Source of the DNA: Rostrohypoxylon terebratum
Lineage: Eukaryota > Ascomycota > Sordariomycetes > Xylariales > Hypoxylaceae
NCBI GenBank assembly: GCA_022497145.1
Contig: MU385933.1
Span: 62,001 to 126,000, forward strand
Direction of reading: 5' to 3'
Length of the DNA stretch: 64,000 nucleotides
Numbering within the stretch: the first letter of the stretch is position 1; every line of letters begins with the position of its first letter. The position numbers were made by a program, and so were the translations under genes. This document shows, one piece after another, positions 1 through 11,828 of the stretch. Under the pieces are notes generated by a model that saw only the letters and a program-made list of their open reading frames with translations, did not search any database and had not been told where the DNA came from.

Positions 1-285
1 CCCGGACAGCGACCCATGACTCCTCAGAGCGCCCGTCCCCAGTCGCCTGCCACGGGTCGCCCGATGAGCCCCTACGGCAGTCGCCCGGCTTCTCCGGCCA
101 GTGGTCGAATGAGCCCTGGCCCTCAAGCTCAGTCTCCCGGCCCTCGACAACAGCGACGAATGACGCCCCCCGGACCTAGTCTCATGAACCCCAATGCCGG
201 TGCCCCTCCGCAGCAACAGTACGGCAGTGTTCCCCAGGGTCAGGGTCAGGTTGGCAGAAAGCCTATTCCTGGTCAGGCGTATTAA
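1..285 (+). CDS. 3' end of a Pro/Ser-rich protein (partial)
   Basis: The frame is open from base 1 and stops at TAA 283-285, so only the last 94 codons or so are present and the true start lies outside the window. The visible tail is low-complexity and disordered, dominated by Pro, Ser, Gly, Arg and Gln, with repeated RPxSP-like units (for example RPQSP, RPMSP, RPASP) that resemble proline-directed phosphorylation sites. It ends in the short motif GRKPIPGQAY. No folded domain is visible, so no function can be given. Confidence 0.6.
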   Translation, partial: PGQRPMTPQSARPQSPATGRPMSPYGSRPASPASGRMSPGPQAQSPGPRQQRRMTPPGPSLMNPNAGAPPQQQYGSVPQGQGQVGRKPIPGQAY

Positions 286-1955
286 TGCGCACCTTTCTGA
301 ACAGTTGAAACATTAGCTTTGAACAAACATCGGTGTCCAATGAGACATCGCTAGGAAATCCTTATTTTTTGGACCTTTATAAAGTCCTGCATCTGGTGAA
401 GGTACAGATATTCCTTGATACCACTGATCCCCTCAGCCTTTACGAACTTTGATGAAATAGGAACGATTTGCTCTTCTTTACACTCGTTTATAACCTTTTC
501 CCACTTGATACACCTTGCCCCCTCGGGCTTCATTTTGCACTTTTCTTTCCGTTCTACATTTTCGTTTCGTACGCCTTTCAGCACAAAAAGGTCTTGGCGT
601 TGGCGTCATGAAAATTTTCAGATTAAGTACCTAGAAGTCTGAATGGCGCCTATCGCATAAACGCCCGGATCGGGATAATCTGGTAATTTCTTGTCGATAA
701 TTTCTAGTTCTTGAGGAGGAAGCTTGCGGACCCTGCCGGCACCGAGACAACCGACGGTTTCACCGTTCCCGGCCTTGAGCAACTTTCCTACGACTTTCAC
801 AATCGCGATACCCGGGTCGATGTCTCGCACAATCGCATCAACCCGATGAACAATCTCGCATCGCGACGTTTCTAATTTCTTCTCGTTCCAACGAGCTTTG
901 GACAAAAAGAGATCAAACAACTTTGGCAATTTCGGTACTCTTTCTCTTCATTTCGGCCTGCACCAATCCGGGATGGTGAGCACGCTTTGGTATCGGATCT
1001 ATGATCTATCCTTTTCAGTAGGGGTAGAAATAGATGGTGGTTTTGGTAGGAGTAGTTGGTTGGATGGTTGATGGGCGGGTTGAAGGTGGCGGTACGCCGC
1101 TGCGTGTTGGACAGGATCTGGCTAGTGATGACGATGCACCATGGTTGATCCTGGGGATGTGGAGATGGCTTATGGATGCAAGTTCATTGACGCCTTTTTA
1201 CGAAAAAGGCCGCTATGGATGAGCCTCTGTGGGGCCGGCTAATCACGTTTGATGCCCGGAGGTTTGCTATAGTCAGACTCTATTCCAAATAGGAGCTCAA
1301 TACAGTGGTTAACCATCAAGGATATGATTTTTGTGCTCGAATTGATGCGTGGGTGCGTGATATGTTTCGAAAGGAACTAACTGGAGGGCTTGGTGATGCT
1401 TACCTGATAAATTGCCCCTCCTCGCGCGCGCATTCAGCTTCTAGTAGCAGTAGGTACTCATCCGAGTACATATCCGCTGAGCTGGTGTATTTCCAGCACT
1501 GAGTGCATTTTATTTCACTGACCTTATTAGCGGCCCTGCTATATGGTTATCATTCGTCAGTGTATTGGTCACTACACACGTTTTCTACCCTCGCATGTTG
1601 CGCTAAAATGAGATAGGTATTCGAGACCTTCGTCCTTTAGAATACAGTATTTGCCTCCTTTATATAGATGTACCTACCTATATTATAGGTATTCAAAAGG
1701 CTTTTGCGGACAATAAGGTAGGTAGATTACGTCACATGCACGAACGAGGCAGATTGGTAAGGTTGATAATGTGGCAGTGAACCTCACGGCATTGGATGCT
1801 ATTCTCGAGCTCAGCCACCCAAACAGATCAGGCTCCCCTTCTGATAAAACTATCAGGAGTATCCGTTCTTTCCACAATAGAAATACGCATCTAGGAGGTA
1901 GCTGGCATATATTGTTATTCCTTTACGTATACCTCTTATACCAGTTGCAGAAAAA
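286..1955. other. Intergenic, no convincing gene
   Basis: Short frames here lack good starts or splice context. A 103-codon frame on the minus strand (618-929) looks protein-like but has no ATG and no usable upstream exon. Positions 1675-1691 form a perfect inverted repeat (TACCTATA, one T, TATAGGTA) of the TACCTA type seen across the window. Confidence 0.5.
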
Positions 1956-4900
1956 ATGGAATGTACTAACATTTTCCATCAGAACTTGACGAAACAATGG
2001 AAATCCAAGGCATACTGTGGTCGCGAATATTACCGAACTGCCGAAATAGTCAGATGGATGTTGCGCAGAGATCCTGCCCAACCTAGAAGTAATGTGGAAT
2101 TACTTCTCACCGAGGCGTACTACCAGTCAGGATCTCTCCGCCATCCTAGTTCTGAGGAAATATCCGATGGCGAAGAGCGCTGCTTAGTTGTATTCGCTAT
2201 CCTTCTGGAGTTGAATTATGGCCACCTGATCGACATTTTCCAACGATGGAAGATCATCGATAAGCGACTACCTATGCACGATGGATCATTCACCCGTACT
2301 CATCTCGAGATAAAATTAAAAGAAAGTGGCATTGAAAATGCGAAGAGCCTTTCGGAATGTTTCTTGGAAAAGGCATGGTTGTATTGCCCTTGTCGTGTAG
2401 AATTTGGTATGAACGATGCATTCCTCGATCCCGATCATGGGAGATGGATAATGCCTTTTTGCAAGAGACAGCCTATCAACGTGAGGGGTGGAGCAGCTCA
2501 AGTTTGGGAAGTTGCCATTCAGGAATCACTCGTTGATCGAAAATTGGCGATGGCGGCAGGGAGGTCAGCATATATGGACGAGGAGCATGGTCCAGTAAGT
2601 CTTGCTTACCAAGTCCAGTATAAACGAGCCTAACATTATAGTGTTATGTATTCGCCTTAAAAACGTTCACAGAAGAATCTCTCCAGATTTTCAGGTGGGA
2701 AAAAGAGGCATATCTGACAGTGCAAGCCAAGAAGCTGCCCGGAATGGTTAAGTTTCTCGGCGAGTATGAAATTGATGAACAACTTGAGGATGGAGGCGTT
2801 GGCCATACGTGGAATATGCTCCTAGAATATGGCGAGGAAAACCTTGACGAATTCTTCGCATCACAACGAAACTATCCGCCGAGTCTCAATCCCGAAATCA
2901 TTCAATTTTGGAACTCGTTGGCGAATGTGGGACAAGTTTTGGATTCAATACATAACCTCGAGTATGGGCGAGAAAACGGTCACATCTTCAGGTAGGGAAA
3001 TTGAGCTGAGAGAACCTATCTAGATAGACTGTAACTGACATGGCGATAGATGGCATGGTGACCTGAAACCTGACAATATTTTAAGAGTTGATGGGGAGTT
3101 GAAACTTGCAAACTTGGGACTCGCGAAGTTCAAGGCAAGGGACCCTGGTGAGGTCCAAAAGCAGCATATAACTGGTAGAACTGGGACTTACGGTGACTAG
3201 AATTTTGAACAAATCCTTAAACATGTGCTAATTCTTCTAGGTGCCCCTGAGTGTGACCGTGTACGTCTCGATTCTACAATAAGCCTCTCTCAAGCGATTG
3301 ATACATGGTCATTTGGCTGCATCTTATCAATATCGGCAACATGGATAGCGCTTGGGTATCAGGGAATCCGTGCTTACGATGAACTACGGCGCATTGCGGT
3401 TAAGAAACTTCGAGAAAGAAAAGGGAAAGGTGAAAACATCACGCTGCCAGCAGCTGATAATGCCTTTCATGATGGAGTAGATGTTCTACCGGAAGTAAGA
3501 GATTGGCATACCTATTTGAGAAAGGTGTTGAGAGTGACCGATACGGTGACCGGCCGGATCCTTGATCTTGTTGACCAGACTATGCTACTACGAGAATCGA
3601 CCCGACGATCCAAATGCTCGGGTCTATATAACGCCATCCAGGGACAACTTAATGATGCGCAGGATCACTATGATCGACTTGTGAAGAAGGGAGAGCTCAA
3701 ACACATTGCCGAATCAGTAAAGGAGGCATTGCTTAGTGTTGAGGACGAAGAAAATGCCCTAGCAAACTACTGCACTCTGGATACCGATACAACGTCTTCC
3801 TCCTTCCAATACCTTATTAGCTCTGTCGAGCGTCATCCAAGTCTCGGGCCAAGGAGAATCGATAAATCAAAGAAGGTAAACGAAGTGACTCAAGGAAGAG
3901 TTGCACATCGCCAAGAAGCGCTGAGAGAACAAAGAAGTATCACGACTCAAGCAAGCCGAGAAAATCCTGAAAAGGAAAATGATTATCCCGAATCCAACAA
4001 CTCTTTTGCATGGCCGTGGTTATTAGGTCGGAAGGAACCTCAAGGCCGCAGAAGCTGTGCTTCGCATAACTCCATTAGGTCAATCTCATACCCGCTAGAC
4101 CCTTCTGCTATTCCGAAGCCCCTAAATATCCCTAATGAGAAAGAAGTACAAATTTTCGAGCTTCCTGGTTCACCGACAAGTAATTACGAATCGAGTTTAA
4201 GTTCAGCATACCCAAGAAATGACAAATCGTTGACAGAGAGTCCGGTTCGAGAGGAACTTTACTTAGGAACTAAACCACAACTGGAAGACCATCGACGGGT
4301 TACGAGTGAAGGTCGTACGTCGACGATATCAGGATTAGAACCGTACATTGCTCGGCCAATCTCGTTGATATCCTCCCAATCGAATCAAACCAGTCTGGAT
4401 CCTTCGTGGCCGATATGCCAAGAACATCAGGCACTGAAGTCTAAAAAGAAAGGGTTTAAGGCATTCTTCTCAAGGAATCAAGATGAGTATTTGAAGAAGT
4501 TCCTGTTCGATAGGGATATTGTAGGTTGACAGTTTCAGCTGCAATCCACCGAATCTTAAAGACTAACGCACACCGCAGACATTTCTTGTAGATAACGATA
4601 TGACAATGTCGTCATCGTGGGAGGCGATGACCACTGCGCTCGAGACATTAGTATCCAAGGTCGGCTCATTGGATAAGAATGGGCTAGATCTGGAGTTCAC
4701 GCTTGGGAACGCGCACAATGTCCATAATGTATCAAGCAGACAGCTTCTCGCAAGGTTCAGAGATGCTAAGAAGGATGCATTATCACAGAATTATAACCTA
4801 AACACGAACATGGCAAAGACGCTAACACGTATATTCGATAAATATCTGTCAGACACGAGGCGAGCGAAGACGCTGATTGTACTCACCAATGGAGTCTGGG

Positions 4901-5237
4901 GAGGAACAATCAACCCGACTGATGTCGAGATGGCCATCGCGGGTTTTCTCAGGAAACCTGCTCTCGCACAGAAACTGGAGAGGCGGTGGTTTACTATTCA
5001 GTTTATCGCGTGCGGAGACCAAGTTCCCGACATATTAAGGCACCTAGACGATAACCTCGAAGACAAGTATTCGATCCCGTAAGTCAGAATCTCGATATCT
5101 ACCTATCAAACTTGTAAACGTGTTACTGACCTGAAATAATTAGGGATGTAATTGACACGGAGCATATATCTGGAAATGTGTATAAGATGATATTAGGAAG
5201 TTTCGTCGATGAGTTCGATGTAGCCACATCATGTTAA
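1956..5237 (+). CDS. Kinase-like protein with C-terminal vWA-like domain
   Basis: Six exons join in frame: 1956-2594, 2642-2991, 3050-3192, 3241-4520, 4579-5078 and 5144-5237, giving 1001 aa. Kinase landmarks are a Gly-rich stretch (RGGAAQVWEV), a beta3-type lysine (YVFALKTF, formed across the first splice), the catalytic loop WHGDLKPDNIL and GAPEC in the activation segment. The usual DFG reads ANLG, so the Mg-binding Asp is Asn; catalysis may be weak or lost. A roughly 260-residue disordered linker follows. The last 190 residues look like a von Willebrand A fold: they open with FLVDNDMTMSSSW (degenerate MIDAS) and continue with IVLTNGVW and FIACGD strands. Kinase-vWA fusions occur in filamentous fungi. 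The start is uncertain: TACTAAC at 1964-1970 followed by CAG at 1980-1982, with a possible donor at 1927, could be an intron end and imply an upstream exon. Confidence 0.78.
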
Positions 5238-5616
5238 ACAACTACTATCGTCACCATCGTCGCCGTTGATTCTACTATGTAGGATCACTTTGAAGGCGAT
5301 TGGTTCGATTAGTTCGGGTATAAAAACTAGTGCCGCGTTTTTTAACCCTTTTGAGATTTTGGCAGTATCCACTCTTTATGAGCTAAGCCAGTTAAAGTTG
5401 AAGTGATGGATCTGTGATCTACGTGATCTACTGCTACGGAGTACGGGGTTTAGAAACGGAGATATCGGATGCCCGCGATAGGAAAATTTCTTATCCGAGT
5501 TCCAAGTTCCGACATAAATACCTAGGACCTAGGTAACCTAGGAACCCTTCGTAAACTCAGGATATATCAACTACATCTAATAAAAATCTTATACTTCGTA
5601 CATTACTCTCCTTACT
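5238..5616. other. Intergenic
   Basis: No gene is visible. Three overlapping CCTAGG palindromes lie at about 5520-5545. Confidence 0.5.
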
Positions 5617-6381
5617 ATGTCATCCCCATATTCACCAGTTTCGAGAAAGCAAGAATGGGAACTCAATATGCAATTGGGTAACATGAATTTGTCAGAAGAG
5701 CAAATCAAAAATGGAGGAAGACAATCAATCAAATGATAATCCGGAGAACGACTATCAACCATCTCCTCCGCCTCCATCAACCATGGCCGGCCCCGATGAA
5801 AGCGGTCCGGAAACATCAGAACCTACGACATCCCTCGATCAATCTAAGCTCTTCGATACCAAGGAATCAAAGCATGGGGCACGTCTTCATCCCGAAAAGG
5901 CCGGCGATACAACAGGGACGACACAGGCGACATATACACCAACGGCCCTTCCACGGGATGAAATTATCGCTTTATACCTTGAAGCCCTACAATGGCAAAG
6001 AGACCATTATAAATCTTAGTCTCGGGGCTTTCACAAAGATACTCCCAAACTACGCGATCCTCGACATACGCCCTCCCACAAGACTCTCCCCAAACACCCG
6101 GACGAATAGGAAACGCAACCATCATCCGTATCAAGGAACAATGATACCGCTTAGCAAGACAGGAGGCGAAGACGAATTCCTTAGACTTTGAGGAAGTTGA
6201 TCGGAACGGCGCGCCTTATCCTGATTCGGGAACCGCCGCTTGCAACTGACGTATTAGTAAAGTTTCGCTCACTTCGGTTACCCGGCACGATCACTAACGA
6301 GGAGCATGGCCAAAAGCCTTACAACTTGAAGAGATTCGTAATGTGTGGTTGCAATCGTATCAGATGCTAGTCGGTTTATGA
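5617..6381 (+). pseudogene. Decayed small gene, family unknown
   Basis: A protein-like frame starts at ATG 5617 (MSSPYSPVSRKQEWELN) and stops at 5734. Coding character moves to the +1 frame at an A5 run (5707-5711); ignoring one A joins the frames as LSEEQIKMEEDNQS. That frame is acidic and Pro-rich (QPSPPPPSTMAGPDE) to TAG 6017-6019. Coding character then returns to the first frame (SQRYSQTTRSS, YRLARQEAKTNSLDFEEVD, and finally LQLEEIRNVWLQSYQ) with in-frame TGA codons, ending at 6379-6381. Two compensating shifts plus nonsense codons point to decay rather than splicing. Sequencing indels could explain the shifts but not the stops. The product is unrecognised. Confidence 0.45.
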
Positions 6382-6675
6382 TTTAAGGCTGGGCTTTTTT
6401 TCCGGGTTATTACCTACTACATTAGTGTATGATAGGTATTCATACCTATTTGCTTGCTGTTTTTTTTTTCTTTCTTTTTTCTTTCTTTTCTTATTCATTA
6501 ATCATCCAGGGTATGAATAGGTATGCTAGTGGTGTCGGCTTTTATTAGGTAATGAGCAATACAATATTTTTTCCTAGGTAATTTTCTTTCCATATACTTT
6601 CTTATACCTTGCAACTTCCTTACGTGACTTTGACTGTCTGACACTTTTCAACTTAGGTCCTAGGTATTATCCGGA

Positions 6676-7551
6676 TTACAATTTACTATCCTTCCAAACC
6701 GGCTTCCTCTTCTCATTGAAGCTCCTCTTACCCTCACTCATATTCTCGCCCCCCTCAATCTTCCCATACCATCCCTTAAGCAATAAATCCGTACCCTGCT
6801 CCGGCCCAACACCCTCCCACCCCAGTTTCAACCCCTCCCTCGTCACGATCACCGCATCAGGACTATTCCCCGCGATCTTCTCCGCCCACTCGAGCGCCTT
6901 ATCCAACACCTTGCCCTCCTCCACGACCTCATTAACCAAACCCCAAGCCAGCAACTCCTTAGCGCTGTACCTCTTCCCCGAAAGCGCCATCTCCGCGGCC
7001 CTCTGCCTGCCCACGGTCCTCACCAACCTGGGCAGCGCGCCCGCGAGCGCGATAACGCCGATCGTGACCTCGGGCAGCGCGAACAGCGCGCCGGTCGCCG
7101 CGACGACGAGGTCGCAGTTCGTAGTCATCTCCATGCCGCCGCCGAAGCAGATGCCGTTGACGGCGGCGATGATGGGCTTCAGGCCGCCCCTATTGCTCAT
7201 CCCGCCGAAGCCGCCGGGCGGGAAGCGCGGGTTGACGCCCTGCTCGGGCAGCTCCTGGCGGGCCTTGGTCTCCGCCGACAGGTTGAACGAGTCCGCCGCT
7301 TTCAGGTCCGCGCCGGCGCAGAAGGCGCGCCCGGTGCCCGTCAGCACGGCCACGCGGAGGGTCCGCTGCGTGTCGAACCAGTCCCACAGCCGCTCGAGGG
7401 CGAAGTGCTGCGGCCGCGGGATCGCGTTCAGCTGCTTGGGCCTGTTGAGCGTGACGAGGAGGATGTGCGGTCTGGGGAAGGAGACCAAGGTATTCGGCAC
7501 GGGCGGGGGTGGCGTTGTGATCGAGGGGGGAAGTTGGTGGGCGGGAGACAT
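6676..7551 (-). CDS. Enoyl-CoA hydratase/isomerase family protein (crotonase fold)
   Basis: Intronless, 291 aa, from ATG 7549-7551 to TAA 6676-6678. It shows the crotonase core: LVTLNRPKQLNAI near residue 32, oxyanion-hole segment GRAFCAGADLK (75-84), GICFGGGMEM (133-142) and LPEVTIGV with Glu161 at the catalytic-Glu position. The first 20 residues are Pro/Ser-rich and not a clear mitochondrial presequence. There is no obvious C-terminal SKL-type peroxisomal signal: the tail WKDSKL has S-K-L as its last three residues preceded by Asp, which does match the PTS1 consensus, so a peroxisomal location is possible. The length suits a monofunctional enoyl-CoA hydratase; the substrate cannot be inferred. 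Codon usage is more GC-rich than the surroundings. Confidence 0.88.
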   Translation of the reverse strand: MSPAHQLPPSITTPPPPVPNTLVSFPRPHILLVTLNRPKQLNAIPRPQHFALERLWDWFDTQRTLRVAVLTGTGRAFCAGADLKAADSFNLSAETKARQELPEQGVNPRFPPGGFGGMSNRGGLKPIIAAVNGICFGGGMEMTTNCDLVVAATGALFALPEVTIGVIALAGALPRLVRTVGRQRAAEMALSGKRYSAKELLAWGLVNEVVEEGKVLDKALEWAEKIAGNSPDAVIVTREGLKLGWEGVGPEQGTDLLLKGWYGKIEGGENMSEGKRSFNEKRKPVWKDSKL

Positions 7552-8385
7552 GGTGATGGTGATGGCGGTGGTGGTGGATGACGATAACGCGGTGGGTACT
7601 TTGAAGGGGATATAGTGTTTACTTAGTCATTCAAGAGATCAGTTTGGTGGGCAATTGGATGAATATTTTCAAGCAAGACGTCTCTTATATTTGAGATACG
7701 CTTATGATATAGACGAAGGATATAAAGTATGAGTATGAATACGAATATGAATGAGAAATAAGTATAAGAGAGTGTGAGTGATGCGGTCAGGATTCCAGTA
7801 TTAATACTGATACTGATGCGCCTAGGTAATTCTCACCTCCAGGTGGGGGAACGTTGGGGGATTGGGGTGGTTGTGGGGAATTGCCTCGGTATTCCGTAGG
7901 ATCCACAGTTCTCCGCATACCCCGGATGTTGGTAACTACCCCTGCCGGTCGACGACCGCATCCTGTTTTTGGGTTTGCTAATACCTCCAGGGCTACTGAT
8001 GTGGACCATAACACGTTCATGTCGTAGAAAATGTGAGACGAAAAGATGGGTAAATTTCATTAATATTGCATTGTAGCAATAGCCCCTAACCATTTTTTAT
8101 TTCCGTGATTAGGACGCGGCACCTGAGCAATTCTTTGTAAGCCACTATGCACACTCGTCTCTGTAAATGTGTACAGAGGATCCGCATCATGCGTAATTTT
8201 GCATAAACAACACAATTCACTACTCCTATGAGACCGATTCCCCTAGCTGCGAAGATCAACCCCGTGTTCACCTCAACTCCCCAGTATCTCCCTGGTACCT
8301 ATCTCAAAGGCCGGTGCTATTTTCAAGCTACACGAAAATTAATGATATTGGTAGTGGAGGCATAAGCATTGGCGACAGTTCTACA
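7552..8385. other. Intergenic between crotonase promoter and splicing-factor 3' end
   Basis: No convincing gene. Near the crotonase start the strand is rich in GGTGAT-type repeats (7549-7580). A degenerate GAATATGA/GAGTATGA tract lies at 7728-7755. Confidence 0.4.
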
Positions 8386-10938
8386 TCATGCAGACAGACC
8401 ACGTTTCTCGCTCTCGGTGAAGAAAATGACCATTCGCCATAGTTTCTTCACGAGAGCCTCGGCCTCATCATCTAAAGCCTAGTGCACACAATTAGCAAAC
8501 TATCCCAAGTAATCATAATGATATTACATACCTCTGCTAGTTCTTCGACTAACTCGCCAGGCTTGGCATGCTTCCTAAGGTGTTCTTCAACAACCTCGAT
8601 GAGCAGTTGTTCTTGAACACCAAGATACTCCACGAGTTTCTTCTCAACGAAAGGCCTGAGTTTCTCTCGAATGACGCCCTCGTCCAAGTAGTCCCACTTA
8701 ACATCCCATTCCCATAGCCCTTCCTTTTCGTTAGGAATTTCTTGAGCCAATGCACGGACGGCCTGGTCACGCTCTTCGTCGGACATAGCGGCAGCGGTAG
8801 CAGGCTCAAACTGAATAGGAATAAGTTGGCGTCTGGAGGTGGCGTCTTCGTCTTCGTCCTCAAGTAGACCCTCAACTTCGGCAATTGTCTTTCTTTGAGG
8901 AGCCGCGCGTTGTGCTTGTGCTTTCTGTGCGGCTGCGCCAAGAGATAGCTTGAAAGGTTGTGGCGCGGCAACACCAGCTCGACTAGCCTGTCGCTGTTCC
9001 ATCTCCTGAGCTTGCCGCTCGAGAAATGAGTCGGCCATGCCCCTGGCTTGCTCGCGCTCAGCTTCTTCCTTGATGCGTTCCTGCTCTTCGGCGTGGCGAT
9101 CGGCGTCGTCCGCTGCAATTTCTCTAGCTCGAAAGGCGGTTCGGTTTCTTATCCAAGCACTCCTATCTTTATAATAATCCTCAGTTTTCCGGGATGCCTC
9201 TGCGTCATCATCGAAGTGCTTGAGTCGTTGTAAAACTTTGTCTCGATTCTTGGCGAAGTCCTTGGCGTCAGATTCGTCACGGTCCCTCTCGCGCTCAAGC
9301 GCGGCTGTCCGGGACTTCTCTCGATTCAGCCAGCGACGTTCAGCATCCAGGTAAAGCTTCTCTGTCTCGGCGTTCTGTTTTGCGATCCGCCGCCTCTCTA
9401 ACTCATCGTCACTGGCAGAGTCGTTTTCATCTTCTCTGTTATAAGAAAGCCCCCCATTCGCTGTGCCACCGTTTACGAAGTTGATTGACCTATTGTGATC
9501 TTTGCCCATGTCGGATTTCTGGCCCTTTGGCCCGGAGGGTGCGTTGGGCATACCGCGTGGTCCTAAGGGAATGTTATTCGCGCTGGAGGGGGGTGGTGAC
9601 GCTAGTCGGGAGGGTCTCGACGCGCCATTACGTTGGCGTTCCATTGCTTCGAGTTCCTCCTCCCTCTTCAACCTTTCCATGTCGCGTTTGATGCTTCGTT
9701 CTCTGAATGCGGCGATTTCGGCGGCAACGGTTTCGCGCATTTCAGCCGGGATATCGGCTAACTCGTCCTCCTGTGCCAAGGGGATATTAACCACCTCAAC
9801 GTTCTCTCCATTCTGTGCCGAACTGTCACCCATGGTGACGTCTCCATCTGCGTCTGCTCCAGATCGCGATGTAGGGTAAAAGAGATTTCTTATGGTCTGC
9901 TTCAACGCACCTCTGGCAGCCTCACATCTTGCCTCGGCACCTGAATCATCAGGTCTGCCTTCCTTGTAAGCCTCTAAGTATTTAGACGAGTTTTCGTCGA
10001 GTCGAACTTGAAGAGTTGCTTTCTCAAAATCGGCGAACGTTTCGTCATCATCGCCGGCGGGCTGATCCGACGATACTTGTTTTTTGACGGGTATCTGAAT
10101 GTCCTTTAGAATCTCGGAGGCGATCCATAGAGATTCGGCGTCTTCGAATTGAGCGAAACCAAAGGAAACCTCTTTTCCACTAGCATCGGTAGCTCGGTCC
10201 CAACGGCGTACCTTACCGGCGGCACCCAGTATCTTCTCGACACCTTCGTCTCCGCTAATGCCATCTGTAATTCCGCTTACGAAGACGGTCCGCACGATCT
10301 CCTCTTTGGTGGGGGGGACTAACGCCTGCATGTTCTCACGTAGAGCTTGTCGAGTCTGGTCTAGGCCACGATCCATACCTATGCCTGCCCTTGGTCCAGC
10401 CGAAGCCGGGGTCTCGCTATCTTTGCGACCTGGCATTCCGGAAGGTGTCGGTTTCGAAGAACTCGTACCGAGACGGATGACGGGGGCGTTAAAGTTGATA
10501 TTGGGCATATTCGGAGGAGCTTGAAAATTGGACGGTAGACCGCTAGGTCGATTAGCTTGGTTGAGGTTGTGCTGCTGAACGCCAGGTGGTGGCGCCGTTC
10601 CTGGGGCAGACATGCCTGGAGGAGGTCCTGGAAGAGATATATTAGTACATGTTCTACGGGTTCAACACGCGCAGATTTCCACGTATGTGGTTAACGATAA
10701 AGCTACTTACCTAGACCAGGAGCAGACGAGATTCCTGGGGCGCCGGCGGCACCAGGATATGCATTGTAGGACGGAGGCGGGCCGAAGCCGGGCACTTGAT
10801 ATAGGTACTATTGTTAGCACATACTAAATACCACATACCACATACTACACACTACACACTATATACTTAGGTAGGTAGTTAGATAGCTCAATATTTTAGA
10901 TAGTAACACTTACCTCCGCCATAAGGATTGTACGCCAT
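8386..10938 (-). CDS. RRM and PWI domain splicing factor (RBM25/Snu71-like)
   Basis: Four exons on the minus strand: 10914-10938, 10711-10794, 8532-10627 and 8386-8478, joining in frame to 765 aa. The start (MAYNPYGG) sits in a 25-nt first exon with a GTAAGT donor. The N-terminus is Pro/Gly-rich. An RRM follows near residues 150-215 (VFVSGI as RNP2, VSFGFAQF as RNP1), then a long charged RE/ER/DR-rich coiled region. The C-terminal 100 residues form a PWI domain (WEWDVKWDYLD, PFVEKKLVEYLG), completed only by exon 4 (ALDDEAEALVKKLWRMVIFF). This RRM-charged-PWI order is that of RBM25 and the yeast U1 snRNP protein Snu71, which act in 5' splice-site recognition in the nucleus. It is divergently arranged with mrp21, about 890 bp apart. 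Confidence 0.88.
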
Positions 10939-11600
10939 AATCGGAATGCGAGATAGTATGAAAGTACGATGGGATGATGGGATGGGAAGAGGTGTAATAA
11001 GAAGTTGGGATCCGACAAAGATGTCGGCAATGAGACGCGCGTCTTAACAGTTACACGTCTCGTAGTGTGGTGGCTGATATAAATGAAGATATTTCACAGC
11101 GCAAAGGCGGGTTACGGGTAGTAGGTAGTGGTAGTGTTGAAGATGGTCAATAGTTCAAGCGGGATGTTGAAAGGTTTGCTCTCGAGTTGAAGCACCGCCA
11201 CAAAATAGTGATGGCTGGAGACTAGTGTAATAAACCTTCTAGGAATCTACACTAGTAGGACATAGGTAACCCTCGAAGGTTGGAACAATGTGGGTCTTCA
11301 GGTACGGGCAATGGATGTACATACTACATAGTACAGCTGTACTTCGTACCGATTTGTAAGACCCAATGGACCCATAAATTAAGGTTAATCTCACACTGTC
11401 TGACTGTCCGACTGCCACCAGCCGGGCTGCCAGGTGTGTATCCGGTAGCTAACCATTGTGGATTATCGATTATTCCGATATTCCGGCCGAGTCATAAAAA
11501 AAGATGAGTGGATTCGATTCGAACCGGACCAATGAAGTTCCAGTTCTTCCAGTTCGCCAAGTCGAAAAATCGCAAACTGACGAAGCTTCAATCTGGAACT

Positions 11601-11628
11601 CAACTCTCAACTCTCAACTCTCAACTAT
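11601..11628 (+). repeat. 7-bp tandem repeat, CAACTCT x3 plus CAACTAT
   Basis: Four consecutive 7-bp units lie about 200 bp upstream of the mrp21 start. Confidence 0.85.
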
Positions 11629-11670
11629 CACAATTGTCACCAGTACCAGAGGCCAATTTCAATAGCAGGT

Positions 11671-11698
11671 AGCAGATAGCAGATAGCAGATAGCAGAT
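11671..11698 (+). repeat. 7-bp tandem repeat, AGCAGAT x4
   Basis: Four perfect 7-bp units lie about 130 bp upstream of the mrp21 start. Unit length and copy number match the repeat at 11601-11628, but the sequence is unrelated. Confidence 0.85.
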
Positions 11699-11828
11699 GC
11701 GCGTTTCGCGACCTGCGATCTGGCTGAGCCTATTCTGAAAATGTATGGAAAGAACAGATCACCGAGACCGAGATATCGTGTCAACCCGAACCTGAGAAGT
11801 AATTGAAACTAATCGAAACAGGGCCGAG

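Larger units (their letters stand above)
10939..11828. promoter_or_regulatory. Shared upstream region of the splicing factor and mrp21
   Basis: This 890-bp gap separates two divergent starts, so it should hold both promoters. It contains two perfect 7-bp tandem repeats, listed separately. No TATA box or known operator can be assigned with confidence. Confidence 0.4.

Noticed and set aside
618..929. 103-codon minus-strand frame with protein-like composition
   Set aside because: It starts only at TTG, meets a stop just upstream, and the nearby acceptor-like CAG does not join it in phase.
6716..7615. 299-codon plus-strand frame
   Set aside because: It is the antisense shadow of the crotonase gene, open because of that gene's GC-rich codon usage.
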